From assembly GCA_905250075.1 (NCBI GenBank), contig CAJNOP010000037.1, forward strand, positions 22,540-86,539: a stretch of DNA of 64,000 nucleotides, written 5' to 3'. A program made the translations under genes and the position numbers. This document shows positions 38,601 through 50,045 of this stretch, piece by piece (the first letter of the stretch is position 1; each line of letters starts with the position of its first letter). This DNA comes from Rotaria sp. Silwood1. Its lineage: Eukaryota > Rotifera > Eurotatoria > Philodinida > Philodinidae. The notes under the pieces were generated by a model. That model made no database searches. It was not told the origin of the DNA and was given only the letters and a program-made list of their open reading frames with translations.

Positions 38601-41600
38601 GGGATGTAAGAACAAATTCATATTTTAGTCTTTTTTTTTCTTCAAATTTTTATTTAAAATCATAGAGTATGCCTGCAATAAAATGGGGTGCACCAATGTT
38701 TTGGTATGAAGTTGGTTGGCGTCAATTTGCTTCAGGCACTGATTCACAACCATTTTCAACGCAACTTATTTATCCACCACAACATCAATTTCCTATACCA
38801 AATCCAGTAATGAATATGCGATATCAATATTATGTTAAAGCAGTCAATCGACAACCAGAAGGTAAATGTTTATTTTAAAGAGACAATTTAAAATGAGAAA
38901 TTTTCTTTCACATTAAAGAATTACTTTGTCCAACCAATCATTTTCTTTCTATTACCAAGGAAAAGTTATGTGAATAGGATACTATAGAAAAATTAGTAGA
39001 GAAAAACCAACCTTTATTTCTCATGAAATGAACTAGTGTATTATTTTAAATATATTTTTTTTTCAAAAAAAGTTTTAAACTCTTCTTCGGTTTGTCGGAT
39101 TGCTTAATATTTGATTTTGTCTATTTTGTATTGCAATCCGAATTAGATCTCTTATATTGATATTTCCACTAAACGTTTTGATTTTCAACTAGAAACCAAC
39201 AGTACTGATGCTATTCAGCCTCCGGTATACAACATCGCTTTTGCCGGTGATTCAGGTAATTATTAAAAAACAAATTTTTTGTATCTTTTTCTAGATAATA
39301 AAAAAAAATATTAGCATAAAACATCTCATGAAATAGTAAATTCTTTTTTATCTAATAATTAACAAATAAAAAAAAAAACAGAACATCAGATAAACAATTT
39401 ATCTCATTATAGTTTCGTTTAATTAATATTTCTATTTATTATAGCACCCACATATGTTCCACGTAATTTTCGCGTATTACAAATGCTTGATAGTACAACA
39501 GTACAATTCGCATGGGATCCACCATTACCTTCTGATGAAATTAACATTCGTGGCGTTCTTAAAGCTTATCAGGTTTTATATCAAATTGTGATTTTATATT
39601 TTATAGAATATATGTTGATATAAATAGATTGAAATATTTCGACTTGATGACCCAGCAAAATCACGTCTTGTGATATCTGATATATTACCAAACAAAACTT
39701 GGACAACAGTTTTTAATGCACCACCTAATGCTGATGTTGGTGCTCACATCTGTATTGAAACAGAACGATATTTTGGACCAACAAGTCCTGTTGTATGCAT
39801 CACATTCAAAAACAAAAAGGAAAAAGAGACATTCAATCATTTTTATTTAGATTCAATTTCCTACACGAGAAGGTCGTCCAGGACCAATAACTAATTTACG
39901 CGGTGTACCCTATACTAGCAATGGAATTTTTTTGCTTTGGGATCCACCAGATGAAACAAATGGCGTTATAATTGGTTATCAAATTGATTATAAACCTATT
40001 GAAAGGTATATATGTGTGTGATAAATATATGACATATGTTATATTTTCTTTCTTAAGTATTGCTTCTCAACCCGGTATCGAACATCCTTCAATATTACTT
40101 CGTGATGATACTCGTCGAAATTATCTTCTTAGTGGTCTTAAACCAGACACAAAATATCGTGTTCAAGTACGAGCACGAACATCAGTTGGTTTATCAACAA
40201 GTCCAGCTATTATTGAACTGACAACAAATTTAAGTCTTGGTAAACAATAAAAAATTGACTTAAATTTCGAAGAATCATTTATTTTTCTATTTTAGCTCCA
40301 TCGAAACCAACATTTACAGTAACTCATCGAGGACAAACATTTTTTAATGTTTCTTTTGATCCAACAATAATGACTATTCCTGGTAGTCTATATTATGTAC
40401 AATATAAAGAAAATGATAAAGGTTTATATTCAAATTTAGATTTTTAGTAAAAAATCAAAAAAAAAAATCAATTTTTTTTTTCTTTTTTTTTTGTTTAGAT
40501 GATCAAGCTGTTTTTAAAAAGTCTTATACTGTGTCAAATGATCGTACTATACTTGTAAATGCACTTGAACCGGATAAAATATATACAACAATATTAGTTG
40601 CTGGTGATGGTATTCTAGCTGAAACCAAAAGTGATCCTCAAATGGTGGCAACACTTAGCAAGGGTATATTTTGATGCTATACGAGTCTTTTTATATCTTT
40701 TTCAACTTGAGAAAAATATCTCTTGAGACTTTTCGAACTGAATAATAAATATGATAGTATCAGATGTAATAGAGAGTGACACAGGAAATCATCATCATTA
40801 TTGCCTCTTGACTGTGACCGATGTAGATAGTTGATAGAGAAAGAGCGAGATAGACAACTGGAAAGAATAATCAAAGCAAGAAGGATAGAAGCAAAAAAAT
40901 ATATATAGAGAGAAGAAAGAAACGAGAAGAAAAAATTACATGATAATGTTTCCGTCAAGGGTTATCGCATCGATGCAAAGAAAAAAAAGGAAAAATAAAG
41001 CAAAAGCTTGTACAATACTCATACTATACTAGATTTCTCTATATGAGATAAAAGAAGAATTGGGGAACGAAGAGAGAAAGAAAAAAAGAAAGAAAGAACT
41101 GCAACACACATAAGCATAACTATAGCCGACCAGTCAACAACATTGTTATTTGTGATCCGATAAGTGTTAAATAATCAATGGATCGTATTTGCTCGGAGTT
41201 TTATACATGCGCATATACGTGTGATGGATGACAAATGAGTGGTCTATCATTGCAATATTCCACAAACGGGATCGAAAATGGATCCTCATCGACACCGTTT
41301 TATTCTAACGATACATTTGATTCAAATTGTACATTGATTGAATGTTTTGGTGAGTACCAATCTTTGATCTTAAAATCATACGAAAAAGAAAAGACTTATT
41401 CACGCTAATCTATAACTAATGATTTATATAAACAAATCAATCAACTAAAAATAATTTCTAATATCGTTGTAAGAAAAAATATAATACTAATTAATATTCT
41501 ATATAATGAAAATGATGAATAGTTCAATATTAATCAGTATATTCTTTTATTTAGATCGCACTCCTCGAGTTATTAGCTCACCTTGGTTCATTGGTCTTAT

Positions 41601-42611
41601 TGTTGCTATAATTGTACTTATCATAGTCTTTGCTATTGTTTGTGGTATTATGAGACGTAAAGGTGGTAAATATTCAGGTAGATATTTCTTTTTTACTCGT
41701 TTTGTTTTTGAAGTTAATCGTGTCTTAATTTATAATTACAAAAAAAATAATTAAATATAAGGAACATACACAGGTACACATTACTTTTTCTTATCCTTTT
41801 CATTGCATGAGTTCTATTAGAAATAAATCAAAATATGAGTGTGCATTTTAATATATATATATATTTTTTTTTTCTCATTTTTCTGTCTCTTGTAGCTGGT
41901 GTAGGTGGCAAATCGACCCTATATAATTCTGTCCAAAGAAGTAAAAAAATCAGAAATCTATTGTTTTTTTCAGAAACAGAACTGCTTTTTGTTCTTTCTT
42001 ATTCTGTTTGCCTTCTTCGTATTCCATCTCGACTGATTATATGCATTAACTGATGAGAAATACGCGCGATGAGACTCGCATGCTATCTAGATTTGGAGGA
42101 TGTCGATGCTTGTGTTGTTGTTCTTGTCATTGACATTGATAATGATAATGTTTCCTTTTTTCTTCTCATCAGGAAATAAGTAGTTATTTAATTAAATGAA
42201 TGATTATACTTATTCTTTTTTATAGTTCAAGATAAAGAAATGTTACATGGTCCGAGTGGATATGGAGATAATGATGGAAAATTTTCAGAATATTATCGAG
42301 CGTATGTTAGATGAAATTTGACAAGGAAATCGGACTAAAGTTTTCTTTTGAATTTTCTTCTTCTTTGTAGACCTAGTGATGCATCAATAAAACAAAGTCG
42401 TATGTCATTGCATAACGGTGATGATCGTGATTCAATGGCAGAATTTAATGATGAAAAAGATAGAAGTCGTTTTACCGAAGATGGATCGTTTATTGGACAA
42501 TATGGACGGGATGATAAGCGACATACTCATTTAGTCAAATATGATGAAACTGATGGTTTTACTAATGAATATCAGAATGATGATCAAGGAAAATATTCAT
42601 CTCATTTATAG
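35676..42611 (+). CDS. Nrg: Neuroglian / L1CAM-family cell adhesion molecule
   Basis: Twenty exons (35676-35730, 35802-36056, 36120-36347, 36411-36779, 36835-37161, 37225-37369, 37599-38095, 38163-38318, 38379-38605, 38666-38861, 39193-39255, 39445-39572, 39628-39792, 39851-40005, 40058-40239, 40296-40421, 40499-40663, 41555-41677, 42226-42301, 42371-42611) encode 1292 residues, close to fly neuroglian. A signal peptide (exon 1) is followed by six Ig domains with paired Cys (for example LSLKC...YEC, VDVTC...YQC) and five FN3 domains (WDPPLP, LLWDPP cores). One TM segment (WFIGLIVAIIVLIIVFAIV) leads to a cytoplasmic tail with SRFTEDGSFIGQY, the ankyrin-binding FIGQY motif whose Tyr is phospho-regulated. 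It should act in homophilic adhesion, axon guidance and glial contact. Exon 19 supplies the GGKYSVQDKE juncture. Intron 17 (891 nt) contains a candidate alternative first exon. Confidence 0.95.
41235..41349 (+). CDS. Candidate alternative first exon of the neuroglian gene
   Basis: Inside the 891-nt intron before the TM exon, an ATG preceded two codons upstream by an in-frame TGA opens 38 codons (MSGLSLQYSTNGIENGSSS and on, with Asn-X-Ser/Thr sites) and ends in a GTGAGT donor in phase 1. That is the phase needed to join the TM exon at 41555. Because of the upstream stop and the lack of an acceptor, it cannot be an internal coding exon with this start. If used it would give a short protein made of a small extracellular stub, the TM segment and the FIGQY tail. 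No transcript evidence exists; it may be chance. Confidence 0.35.
41762..41773 (+). other. Candidate 12-nt cassette exon, neuroglian tail
   Basis: ATATAAG acceptor, 12-nt exon, GTACAC donor. Entry and exit are both phase 1, so it would insert four residues (Gly-Thr-Tyr-Thr) after GGKYS without a frameshift. Confidence 0.35.
41896..41940 (+). other. Candidate 45-nt cassette exon, neuroglian tail
   Basis: A TCTTGTAG acceptor and GTAAAA donor flank exactly 45 nt, phase 1 at both ends. It would insert 15 residues with Ser, Thr and Tyr (AGVGGKSTLYNSVQR-like) next to the membrane. Skipping it gives the standard neuroglian GGKYSVQDKE reading. Confidence 0.4.
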
Positions 42612-44185
42612 AAATATTCTCTTTTCTTTCTTCTGTATAAAACTTATCGTATTTTCATATTTGGAAAAAAAAACGAATATTCTTTTCTTTTTCTTTGAAA
42701 TTTTATTGTTACATTTATGAATCTCATCTAAGTATTTATATATAGATGGCGATCAATATTTAGAATTAGAAAATTTCTTAATTTGTTAGGGAATCGAAAC
42801 TTTTTTGAAGACGAGTATTTTTTTTTTCTTTTTTGTGTATTCTTTTGATTAACTATTGTTTGTTTGTTTTTTTTCTTTTTTTTTTGTTATATAAATATTT
42901 TGTGCACACATACACGTAAGAAAATTTTTTTTGTTTTTTTTTTCTTTGTTCTTTAACGATAAATATTGCCATCAAGTTTTCACAGATCTAAGCAATCAAT
43001 CTCGACTGAAATATGCATATAAATTGTATTCAATGAATCATCTTCCTTATGTTTGAAGATATCTATCAATGGTGATAAAGATTAGAACAGTTGAACTTGA
43101 TTAGAGAAGAATGGTATGATTGATAGTGCTTACGATGATTGAAAGGTCTTAAGATAAAAAATCCTTCATGAGAAATTTTATATACTTAATGAAATTAATG
43201 TTAGTTTGTAGATTTCACAATAATAGTATTCATGTTTATATACTATAAGTGCAGTATTGTATGTCAATCTTCTTTTTTTTTCAGTGATTAATCTAAAATA
43301 AACAATAATGTTACTTCAAACATGAATATGAATACATAATATGATACAGAACTTGACATAAGAATAGTAAATAGATAATAGATAAACTATAGTTAGATTC
43401 TTACATATTAATAGATTCTTATGATTATTGTTAGCACTGCACGAGATGAGAGATTTTGGCATTAATACAATTGAGTTTGCTTGTTTTGAGTGACATTGAA
43501 AATAGCAAAGAAGAAATGAAGCATGAATGATCAGTGATAATATTTGCAGCATAATAGAATTATAAAATTATCGCAAAAAAAAAACTATAGTTATTAAAAA
43601 AATATATAGCAACAAATTGCATTATTCAAGACATTTCTGACTATGTGTTATATATTATGAATTGCCATTTGACTTAAATAAATTCTGAAAGAGTACGCGT
43701 TTTGCAAAGGGCGTAATAGAAGAAACTTCAGTCCAGGAATAAGATAAAATTAGAAGAAGTCTCTTGATTTTCATTGTTTTTCTCTTACGTTTTGTAGAGA
43801 TTAGCTTTTCTTAACTCCATATAACTTTTTGTTCTTGTCAAATCGAACAGTTTGATTAAATAAATATTTAAACGAGTTTATGAAAACAGTGTTAAATATC
43901 CAGGAAAAACTAGAAACAAAAGATAAGCGATATATGAAACGATATCTTTACGAATGCATTTTCTAATATATATTCATTTTTCATAATATGTCACTCGAGT
44001 TAGTCGAGAGTAATGTATTTAAGGTTTCATCATTCTTTACACATGCTTGTATGTTCTTACTAGCTCGTTAAACACTGTGATTTATAGGCTCAAAGAACAT
44101 TGTTTCTTTTATTGGCAACTTTGTTTTCGATTATTCGTTTAATTCTAATTAGTGTTTCATTTTATTGCTAGTGTAACTAACATAA
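42612..44185. other. Intergenic region between neuroglian and the LIM gene
   Basis: About 1.6 kb of AT-rich sequence with several T-rich runs in what is probably the neuroglian 3' UTR. No convincing open frame, repeat or RNA was seen. Confidence 0.5.
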
Positions 44186-45284
44186 ATGTCCGCCAATCAT
44201 TCAAAGACCACTGTTATCAAGTGAATATTTCTTACACATACATTCTCATTTTGACCCAATGTATTTTTGTTTTCATCAAATAGATGTAAAAAATGTAATG
44301 AAGTGATATCACCTGACGAAAAATATTTGTATGATGGTGAGAACACAGTACATATTCATTGTTATAATTGTTCGAGTTGTAATAAGTCACTTGCTGGCAT
44401 GTTCTATTATCGTTACAAAGATCTACGTGACGATGAAAAGAAAAATCTTTATTGTGATTCATGTTATTATCGTTTAGCACCAGTTTGTTTTCAATGTTTA
44501 AAAATAATTGATGATATTTCATTAACATATGGTGAACGTATTTTTCATCCAAACTGTTTCTGTTGTGATCATTGTCAAAAAGCATTTAAAGGTGCATTAG
44601 TTTTTCCTTATGAAAATCATATTTATTGTTCAAATTGTTATAAAAATGTTCAAAATGATTTTCATCCAGCTTCGTCAATTGTTTCAACATTACGGTGTTC
44701 TATATGTAGAAAACAATTTCAACCAGGTGATCTTATTACTAAACATCAAGTATGTATCTTATTATACATATAATTATTAAAAATGACTTCTTCTTTATTT
44801 TTAGATCGACTTACCAACAGATAAAATTTCAAATAATATTCACTACATACATAATTCTTGTTTTGTTTGTGGAATTTGTCATCAAAATTTATCTAATACT
44901 ATGTACTATTCACCAAATACTCATGATGAAGATTTTCAATCCCTTGTGTTTCAGTGTAAAACATGCCATGAATCATCAGCGACTATATGTACTGTAAGCT
45001 CTACGTGTTTTTCTCGTTGATGATTCAATAAGATGATAGCTTAGTAGATTTGTTTTAAGCCTTCGGATGATTTAATGATTATATTCAATAATCGATGGTA
45101 TCATGATGAATGGTATAAATTCATTTATTTTGTGAGTACTATCAAGATTTTTCTCTCATTTAGTTTTACATGCAAGAATTGCAATTACAAGTTAAAGAAT
45201 CTTACACGCATTATCACTGAACCAGATGGATTGTTATGTGAACGTTGCTTGAAATTGATCCGTGAACAAGAACAGCAATTATAA
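44186..45284 (+). CDS. LIM-domain protein (three complete LIM domains plus a terminal partial one)
   Basis: Five exons (44186-44220, 44284-44749, 44805-44993, 45060-45112, 45164-45284) encode 287 residues. LIM1 runs from CKKC (Cys13/Cys16) through HIHCYNCSSC to CDSC. LIM2 is CFQC...HPNCFCCDHC...CSNC. LIM3 is CSIC...HNSCFVCGIC...CKTC. The C-terminal part, NRWYHDECFTCKNC...CERC, is a LIM second half; its first zinc pair is missing unless CKTC serves it. I chose the donor at 45113 because it restores the HDEC-x2-C-x2-C motif; reading straight through would lose that Cys. LIM domains bind proteins, often at actin or in transcription complexes. There is no homeobox, kinase or PET domain in this frame. 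Closest named family uncertain. Confidence 0.85.
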
Positions 45285-45570
45285 ATGTCAAAGGCATGAA
45301 TGATTTCTTCTATATTTCTCTTAGATTTTTCTTTGTTTATTCAGTTGCATATTTATGGCATATGATAGTATTATCTGATGTCTCAATATTATATAACAAT
45401 AAGAACAATTAAGTAAAGATAGCTCATTGACGTAATTCACTATCAATAGTGTTGATTGAGTTGTTTTGTAACAATATAATATATTTTATCTCATCTCTAC
45501 TTGTTTTAAAGGAAAATTTTTATGCATACTGACTCAAGTAATGGATGATCTTTTTGAGCAGATAAATATA

Positions 45571-46716
45571 CACTCCGGAAAAAAATTGTTTCCGCCCGTA
45601 TTTCACATATATTGTCACTATAATAGCATATTTTTTAAAAACCAATTACATATTCTAGAAGCCCATGAAGTTTTCTATAATCGTGTATATTTATGTTGTA
45701 GTTTGTACTTGGTCATTAGAAAAATAAATGAAGTACAATGAAGACACCCTCATGTCCAGATTTCCGAAAACAAAATTTTGTTACTATCATGAAAATTAGT
45801 TTTAAACTTTTTTATCATTAGAGCAGTATCTTTTTAAAAAAGTAATTATATATTCTGATAGAGCTTAAAATTCTCTATCATTCTGTATATTTACTTATTT
45901 ACTTATATTCATTTATTGAAAAGAAAATTTGAGTACAATGAAAACATCCTCAATCGACAAGTACCAACAATCTACATTTTTCGCTGTTTTTTTTTAATTA
46001 TTATCCCAAAGAAATCAATTATATAAAAGAAATTATACCATTGATAGTGCATGATATTCCCTATCATTCTATGTCTCATATAGACATACTCTTTGATGAT
46101 AAAATTTTTGAAAAAATTATTTTTTACTATGGTGATTAAGCTGTCACGTGTCTGTCCACGTTACTGCCCATTGTCTAGTGTTTCGTGTACATTCTGAAAC
46201 CTTCTAGAGTTCTCTATATCTCTATCTTATGTTCTGGAATGTTCCATTTTCAATACTATATATACTAGTGGTTGTCACTCTATGTCTCTTGTATTGCTAT
46301 TTTTCCACTTTCTCAGTCAATTACTCAGTATTCACTCGAACAGTTAGATCTTTAGTTTTCGCATGTGAATAAACTAGCTCTTCTAAATCATCGTTTGTGG
46401 TCGACATCGAACTTGGCCTGAAGACGTGACAGATTCATCAGTAATGAGTGGTCATTTATCTATTGGCGATCGATGGCGAATTATCTCGCTAAGTTTAGAT
46501 CAAGGTATGACTACCAACCAAATAGCTTCTGTTATTAATTGTGCCAGTCGAACTGTTCGTAATATTTTACACTTATTTTGTGAAACAAATAATGTTATCG
46601 AACGAGAAGAACGTGGTCGTACGTTATTGAATAAGTGTTTATTCGGGATCGGACTAATACCAACACGTTGGTACAGTACCTACAATCGGCATTTTATACA
46701 TATTATCGATCAATAA
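45571..46716 (+). mobile_element. Tc1/IS630-type transposon remnant with HTH fragment
   Basis: A terminus-like CACTCCGGAAAAAAATTG follows TATA at 45571. Downstream lie about three diverged copies of a ~200-bp unit (45620-46095), recognisable by the repeated AGTACAATGAARACAYCCTC and CTATCATTCT phrases. At 46426-46716 an open frame (MTDSSVMSGHLSIGDRWRII and on, 96 residues) has the N-terminal helix-turn-helix of Tc1/IS630 transposases: GDRWRIISLSLDQGMTTNQIASVI, then SRTVRNILHLF and a GRT/GRP-like hinge. The catalytic DDE region is absent: the frame ends shortly after the hinge. No matching right terminus was found, so the true borders are unknown. Confidence 0.55.
45620..46095. repeat. Three diverged tandem units of about 200 bp
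   Basis: Units share, in order, an AATTA-TATTCT block, a CTATMATYSTGTATATTTA block, and ATTGAAAAGAAAATTTGAGTAC-like sequence ending in GAARACAYCCTC. The third unit is the least complete. They sit between the terminus-like sequence at 45571 and the HTH fragment. Confidence 0.5.
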
Positions 46717-46923
46717 GACAATATTATTTTATCCACGATCATCCAACTTGGGTTCACACATTAAGAGTACATAACTGGGTGCACAGGCACCAAACAGGGA
46801 TGTGTCGATAGGGGGAACAGGGGGTCCGGCCCCCCATTATTGAAAAGTAATGGAAAAATCCTAGTTACCTGAGGGAGAGTACGGAATCTTCGCAGCGCCA
46901 ACGCTTGCTCACCTCCGTCTCCT

Positions 46924-46939
46924 CCCCCCCCCCCCCCCC
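46924..46939. repeat. C16 homopolymer
   Basis: Run of 16 C in otherwise AT-rich surroundings; the G-rich complement could form a quadruplex. Assembly length may be unreliable. Confidence 0.9.
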
Positions 46940-47029
46940 AGTCATCACTTTCAACGAAAAACTGGGAAATGTAAACAGTTGTTTCTTGTAAATGAAGACG
47001 ACATTAACTTCTATTTACTAGAACCCCCA

Positions 47030-47045
47030 CCCCCCCCCCCCCCCC
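47030..47045. repeat. Second C16 homopolymer
   Basis: Another run of 16 C, preceded by CCCCCA, 90 nt after the first. The twin tracts suggest a duplicated or mobile motif. Confidence 0.9.
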
Positions 47046-47867
47046 ACTTTTTTCCTTTCGGCACATTCCTGACTTCGAAAGAGTCGAAAAATCGTTATTT
47101 GTACCAAATGACCCAATTGGGGCGGTGTTTGGCATTTACCGATAGAAAAAAATTTCAATGTCTAATATGTTCTTATAGATTTTGATAAAGAATGAAATTC
47201 TCTATCTAATGAGCTTATTTTTGACTAGCTTTGTTTGAACTTTGATAGACTTTCAAATTTAAAACTGACTTTTACGGCTTCCAAAAAGTACTTTAGATCT
47301 TTCTTATTACCCGAGCACTTTTACAAAATAATATGATATTTGTAATCAGCACACATAGCGCTATCGAACTAAATGGACTTCCCATGAAACGACGGAAAAA
47401 AACTTTTTTCGAACCCCGAGGGGAAACCCAGGGGTCAAAAAATTGAGTTGTGATAAAGTGCAAAATAAGTTTGTGGAAAACAATCAAGGTCAATGCTGAT
47501 TATGGGGCTAATAAAATTAGGCCGATCTTGTTTGGGATGGTCAGTCCATAATTTGCCACCCCTTCTTTAAGCTTTTTCAAAAATCTCAGTCTCTTTTTTT
47601 TATAAGAGAAATACGCCAAAACCCGGGTTTTAGTTCGGAGTCTTCACTCCCAGGACTCTGTGACTCCGGGTGGGAATGACAAAAATGAAAATACTTAATT
47701 TTACCTCTGGAGAAAATTTCGAAATATAAGTGGTAAAATTCCAGCCCGATCGGACAAAGTTTGGGGGAGCTTCGGTAAACAACAGAGATTTAGAAAATTG
47801 CTGTTTGGCGTAACGCTAAAAAAAGAAGGAAAAAGGTTACATGTGATTATTATGGAAAAAAATTTTC

Positions 47868-49129
47868 TCAATCCAATAACTCTATAAAAGTAAGCTGTTT
47901 TGAGTCGACTAATGCCTCTAGTTGCATATAGGACTTCAGGCTATCATATCTTATGCTCAGCTCCAAATCGAGTTTTCGATCACAAAAGAGGGGAGTACCC
48001 TTAATCAGGATGCACAGTGTTAGTGAAATATGATTCGCTATTGACTTGTTCATAGCATCACCCTGAACGTTACTGTCTATGCACTGCATATTTTTGTCTA
48101 GTCTAGCCATGCTGTCATCGCCATGCCGGTGATCCATACGTTCTGTCTCATACTTTCGCTCCCTCATCCTTAGTTCTGTACTATATACACATTCTTTTTT
48201 GATTGCATGTTTTGTGTGATACAACTCTTCGCATAATGGTATCTCCTTAACGCATGTTTCACTCTATGTTGCTCTGACATTCATATTCATTCGGATTATT
48301 GTTCTTATGAAATTTACACGCAGTGAGATTCATCACACCTGCATCATTCGATAGTCAAGAAAGTTGTAAAGATATACCAGTTCTATCATTTCGAAAGACT
48401 GTAATTTCGATGGCCAATCTAGAGTATTCTGTCAAGATCAAACGAATTTTTTTTTGTCCGATGATATCATTTATTGAATCAGAGAAAACGGTCCTAAAAT
48501 TCCTCTCAACAACGGATTGGAGCGGACTCAAGCCTGTCTTAGAATATCAATAAAGTCGATCAACAATCTAAAAGAGAAATGCATGAAATTACTGAAGAAG
48601 AACGACGACTGCACGAAGAGGAGAACAAAGAGCATAAGGTTTATTTCCTGCGCAGTCAAACTTCAGACATAGCTTCATCATCGTCAGAAACCATCATTAC
48701 AAAGGTATGGATGTGCGTGTCGGTCAGCTTTTTACTCTTATATTCACACCCACACCGATTCCCTATGAGTGATTCACATTTATTCTGTGTATAGAGCTGT
48801 TCCTGAGTAGTTCAGTGTAGAACGTCTCATTCTTCAAAGATGTAATAGAAAATTCTGAAAATTGTACCCTATATAGAACAATGTATAGACTACAATCTGA
48901 AACAATTTGATTCGAAATGACCATGAATATCTTAGTAATACAGCATCGAAGCATTTCCTAGTCCCGATAAGACCATGATGAAAAGTCACGACTCCAATGA
49001 ATCTTATATAGGTAGATGTCTTCCGCCTTGCTCTATCGAACGGTGAAAACCGCAGCTCGATACCTCAAAGTTATCAAAAGTTATTCAAAAAAAAGCTATT
49101 ATTACTTTTTAAAAAAATTCGGCATTAGT
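47868..49129. other. Uncharacterised stretch with decayed coding potential
   Basis: It contains medium open frames on both strands (minus 47868-48224, 118 codons; plus 48323-48553 and 48579-48794) whose amino-acid composition looks more protein-like than usual noncoding DNA here, for example ITEEERRLHEEENKEHK at 48579. No known domain was recognised and no splice joins give a longer product. It may be 5' debris of the ADP-ribosyltransferase/TPR pseudogene or of an unrelated lost gene. Confidence 0.3.
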
Positions 49130-50045
49130 AAGACTTTCTGAAGTCTCACTCAGTTTTGTTCCTAAAACTATAGAAAGTGGCGATCTTGTTGGCATCTTAT
49201 TCGGCATGAAAATTGATTCGACCATCCTATCAACACCATTTGCTGATGTTGGTGATGTAATAACCGTCTTTGGCAAGTCGATTTAATGTTGATCAGTGAC
49301 AATGATCCAGAACTACAGGTACTAACTGGAAGCATCCGAGAAGAGGTGACGTCAGAAGAGGTTAGGATCGCTTGGGTATGCTAATAATTAAACTTGGACG
49401 GTTTAATAAAGCTAAAGAGGTTTATTATTTGCTACTTGATCAGATAACGAGTAACATGAAAAGATCAAAAATTTATCATAGGTTCGGGACAGTCAAAAAT
49501 AGTCAAGGTCAACATGCAGATGCCATTGTCAATTATCAACAATCCATTGTACTCGACAAGAAGATTCCCTTTCCAACGTGCACAGATTTAGCTGCTACTT
49601 ATAACAACGTTGGTTTGGTTTATGACAAGATGGATGACTATTCAAATTCAATCTTATATTATCGAAAAGACCTCGAAATCATCTGAAAAAAATCTTTCTC
49701 TAAATCATCTAGTTTTGGCCATATCGTACAACAACCTTGGTTCTGTGTATTTCAGTATGGGTAACTATTCGAAGACACTTTCATAATACGAAAAAAACAC
49801 TGGAAGTCCAACAAAAACTTCTTCCTTCAAATCATCCTAATTTGGCTACTTCTTACAACAATATGGGTACGGTATATGGTAGCGTGAGTGATTATGCTAA
49901 TACAGTTTCATCACATCAAAAAGTACTGGAAATTCGCTAAGAAATTCTTTTTTCATATTATCCAAATCTAGCTAATTCTTACAATAATATTGGCTCTGTT
50001 TATTACAACATAGGTGACTATTCCCATCCATTTCGTATTTTATAA
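49130..50045 (+). pseudogene. Decayed ADP-ribosyltransferase - TPR (kinesin-light-chain-like) gene
   Basis: Reading in order, the remnant shows a segment like the end of an ART domain (LFGMKIDSTILSTPFADVGDV, about 49197-49257) and a DNDPELQ-like linker. Then follow at least five tetratricopeptide repeats with the bdelloid-style phrase NLAxSYNNxGxVYxxxxDYxxxxxxxxKxLEI, near 49500, 49590, 49715, 49840 and 49960. The period is about 126 nt. The frame is broken by stop codons (after LEII at 49684, after KTLS near 49780, after LEIR at 49938) and by shifts between repeats. Intact relatives in bdelloids pair an arginine-specific mono-ADP-ribosyltransferase with TPRs; that association is from memory. 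No catalytic R-S-EXE set can be read here, so this copy is surely inactive. Confidence 0.7.

Larger units (their letters stand above)
46717..47867. other. GC-richer insert with two C16 tracts and palindromes
   Basis: This stretch differs in base composition from everything around it: GGGGGTCCGGCCCCCC at 46820-46835, two runs of 16 C at 46924-46939 and 47030-47045, AAAACCCGGGTTTT at 47618-47631, and many GGG/CCC blocks. Short open frames do not show a known domain. Most likely remnants of mobile DNA from another source family, but no element could be named. Confidence 0.5.

Noticed and set aside
40677..40958. 93-codon minus-strand frame in the neuroglian intron.
   Set aside because: It is generated by purine-rich low-complexity intronic sequence.
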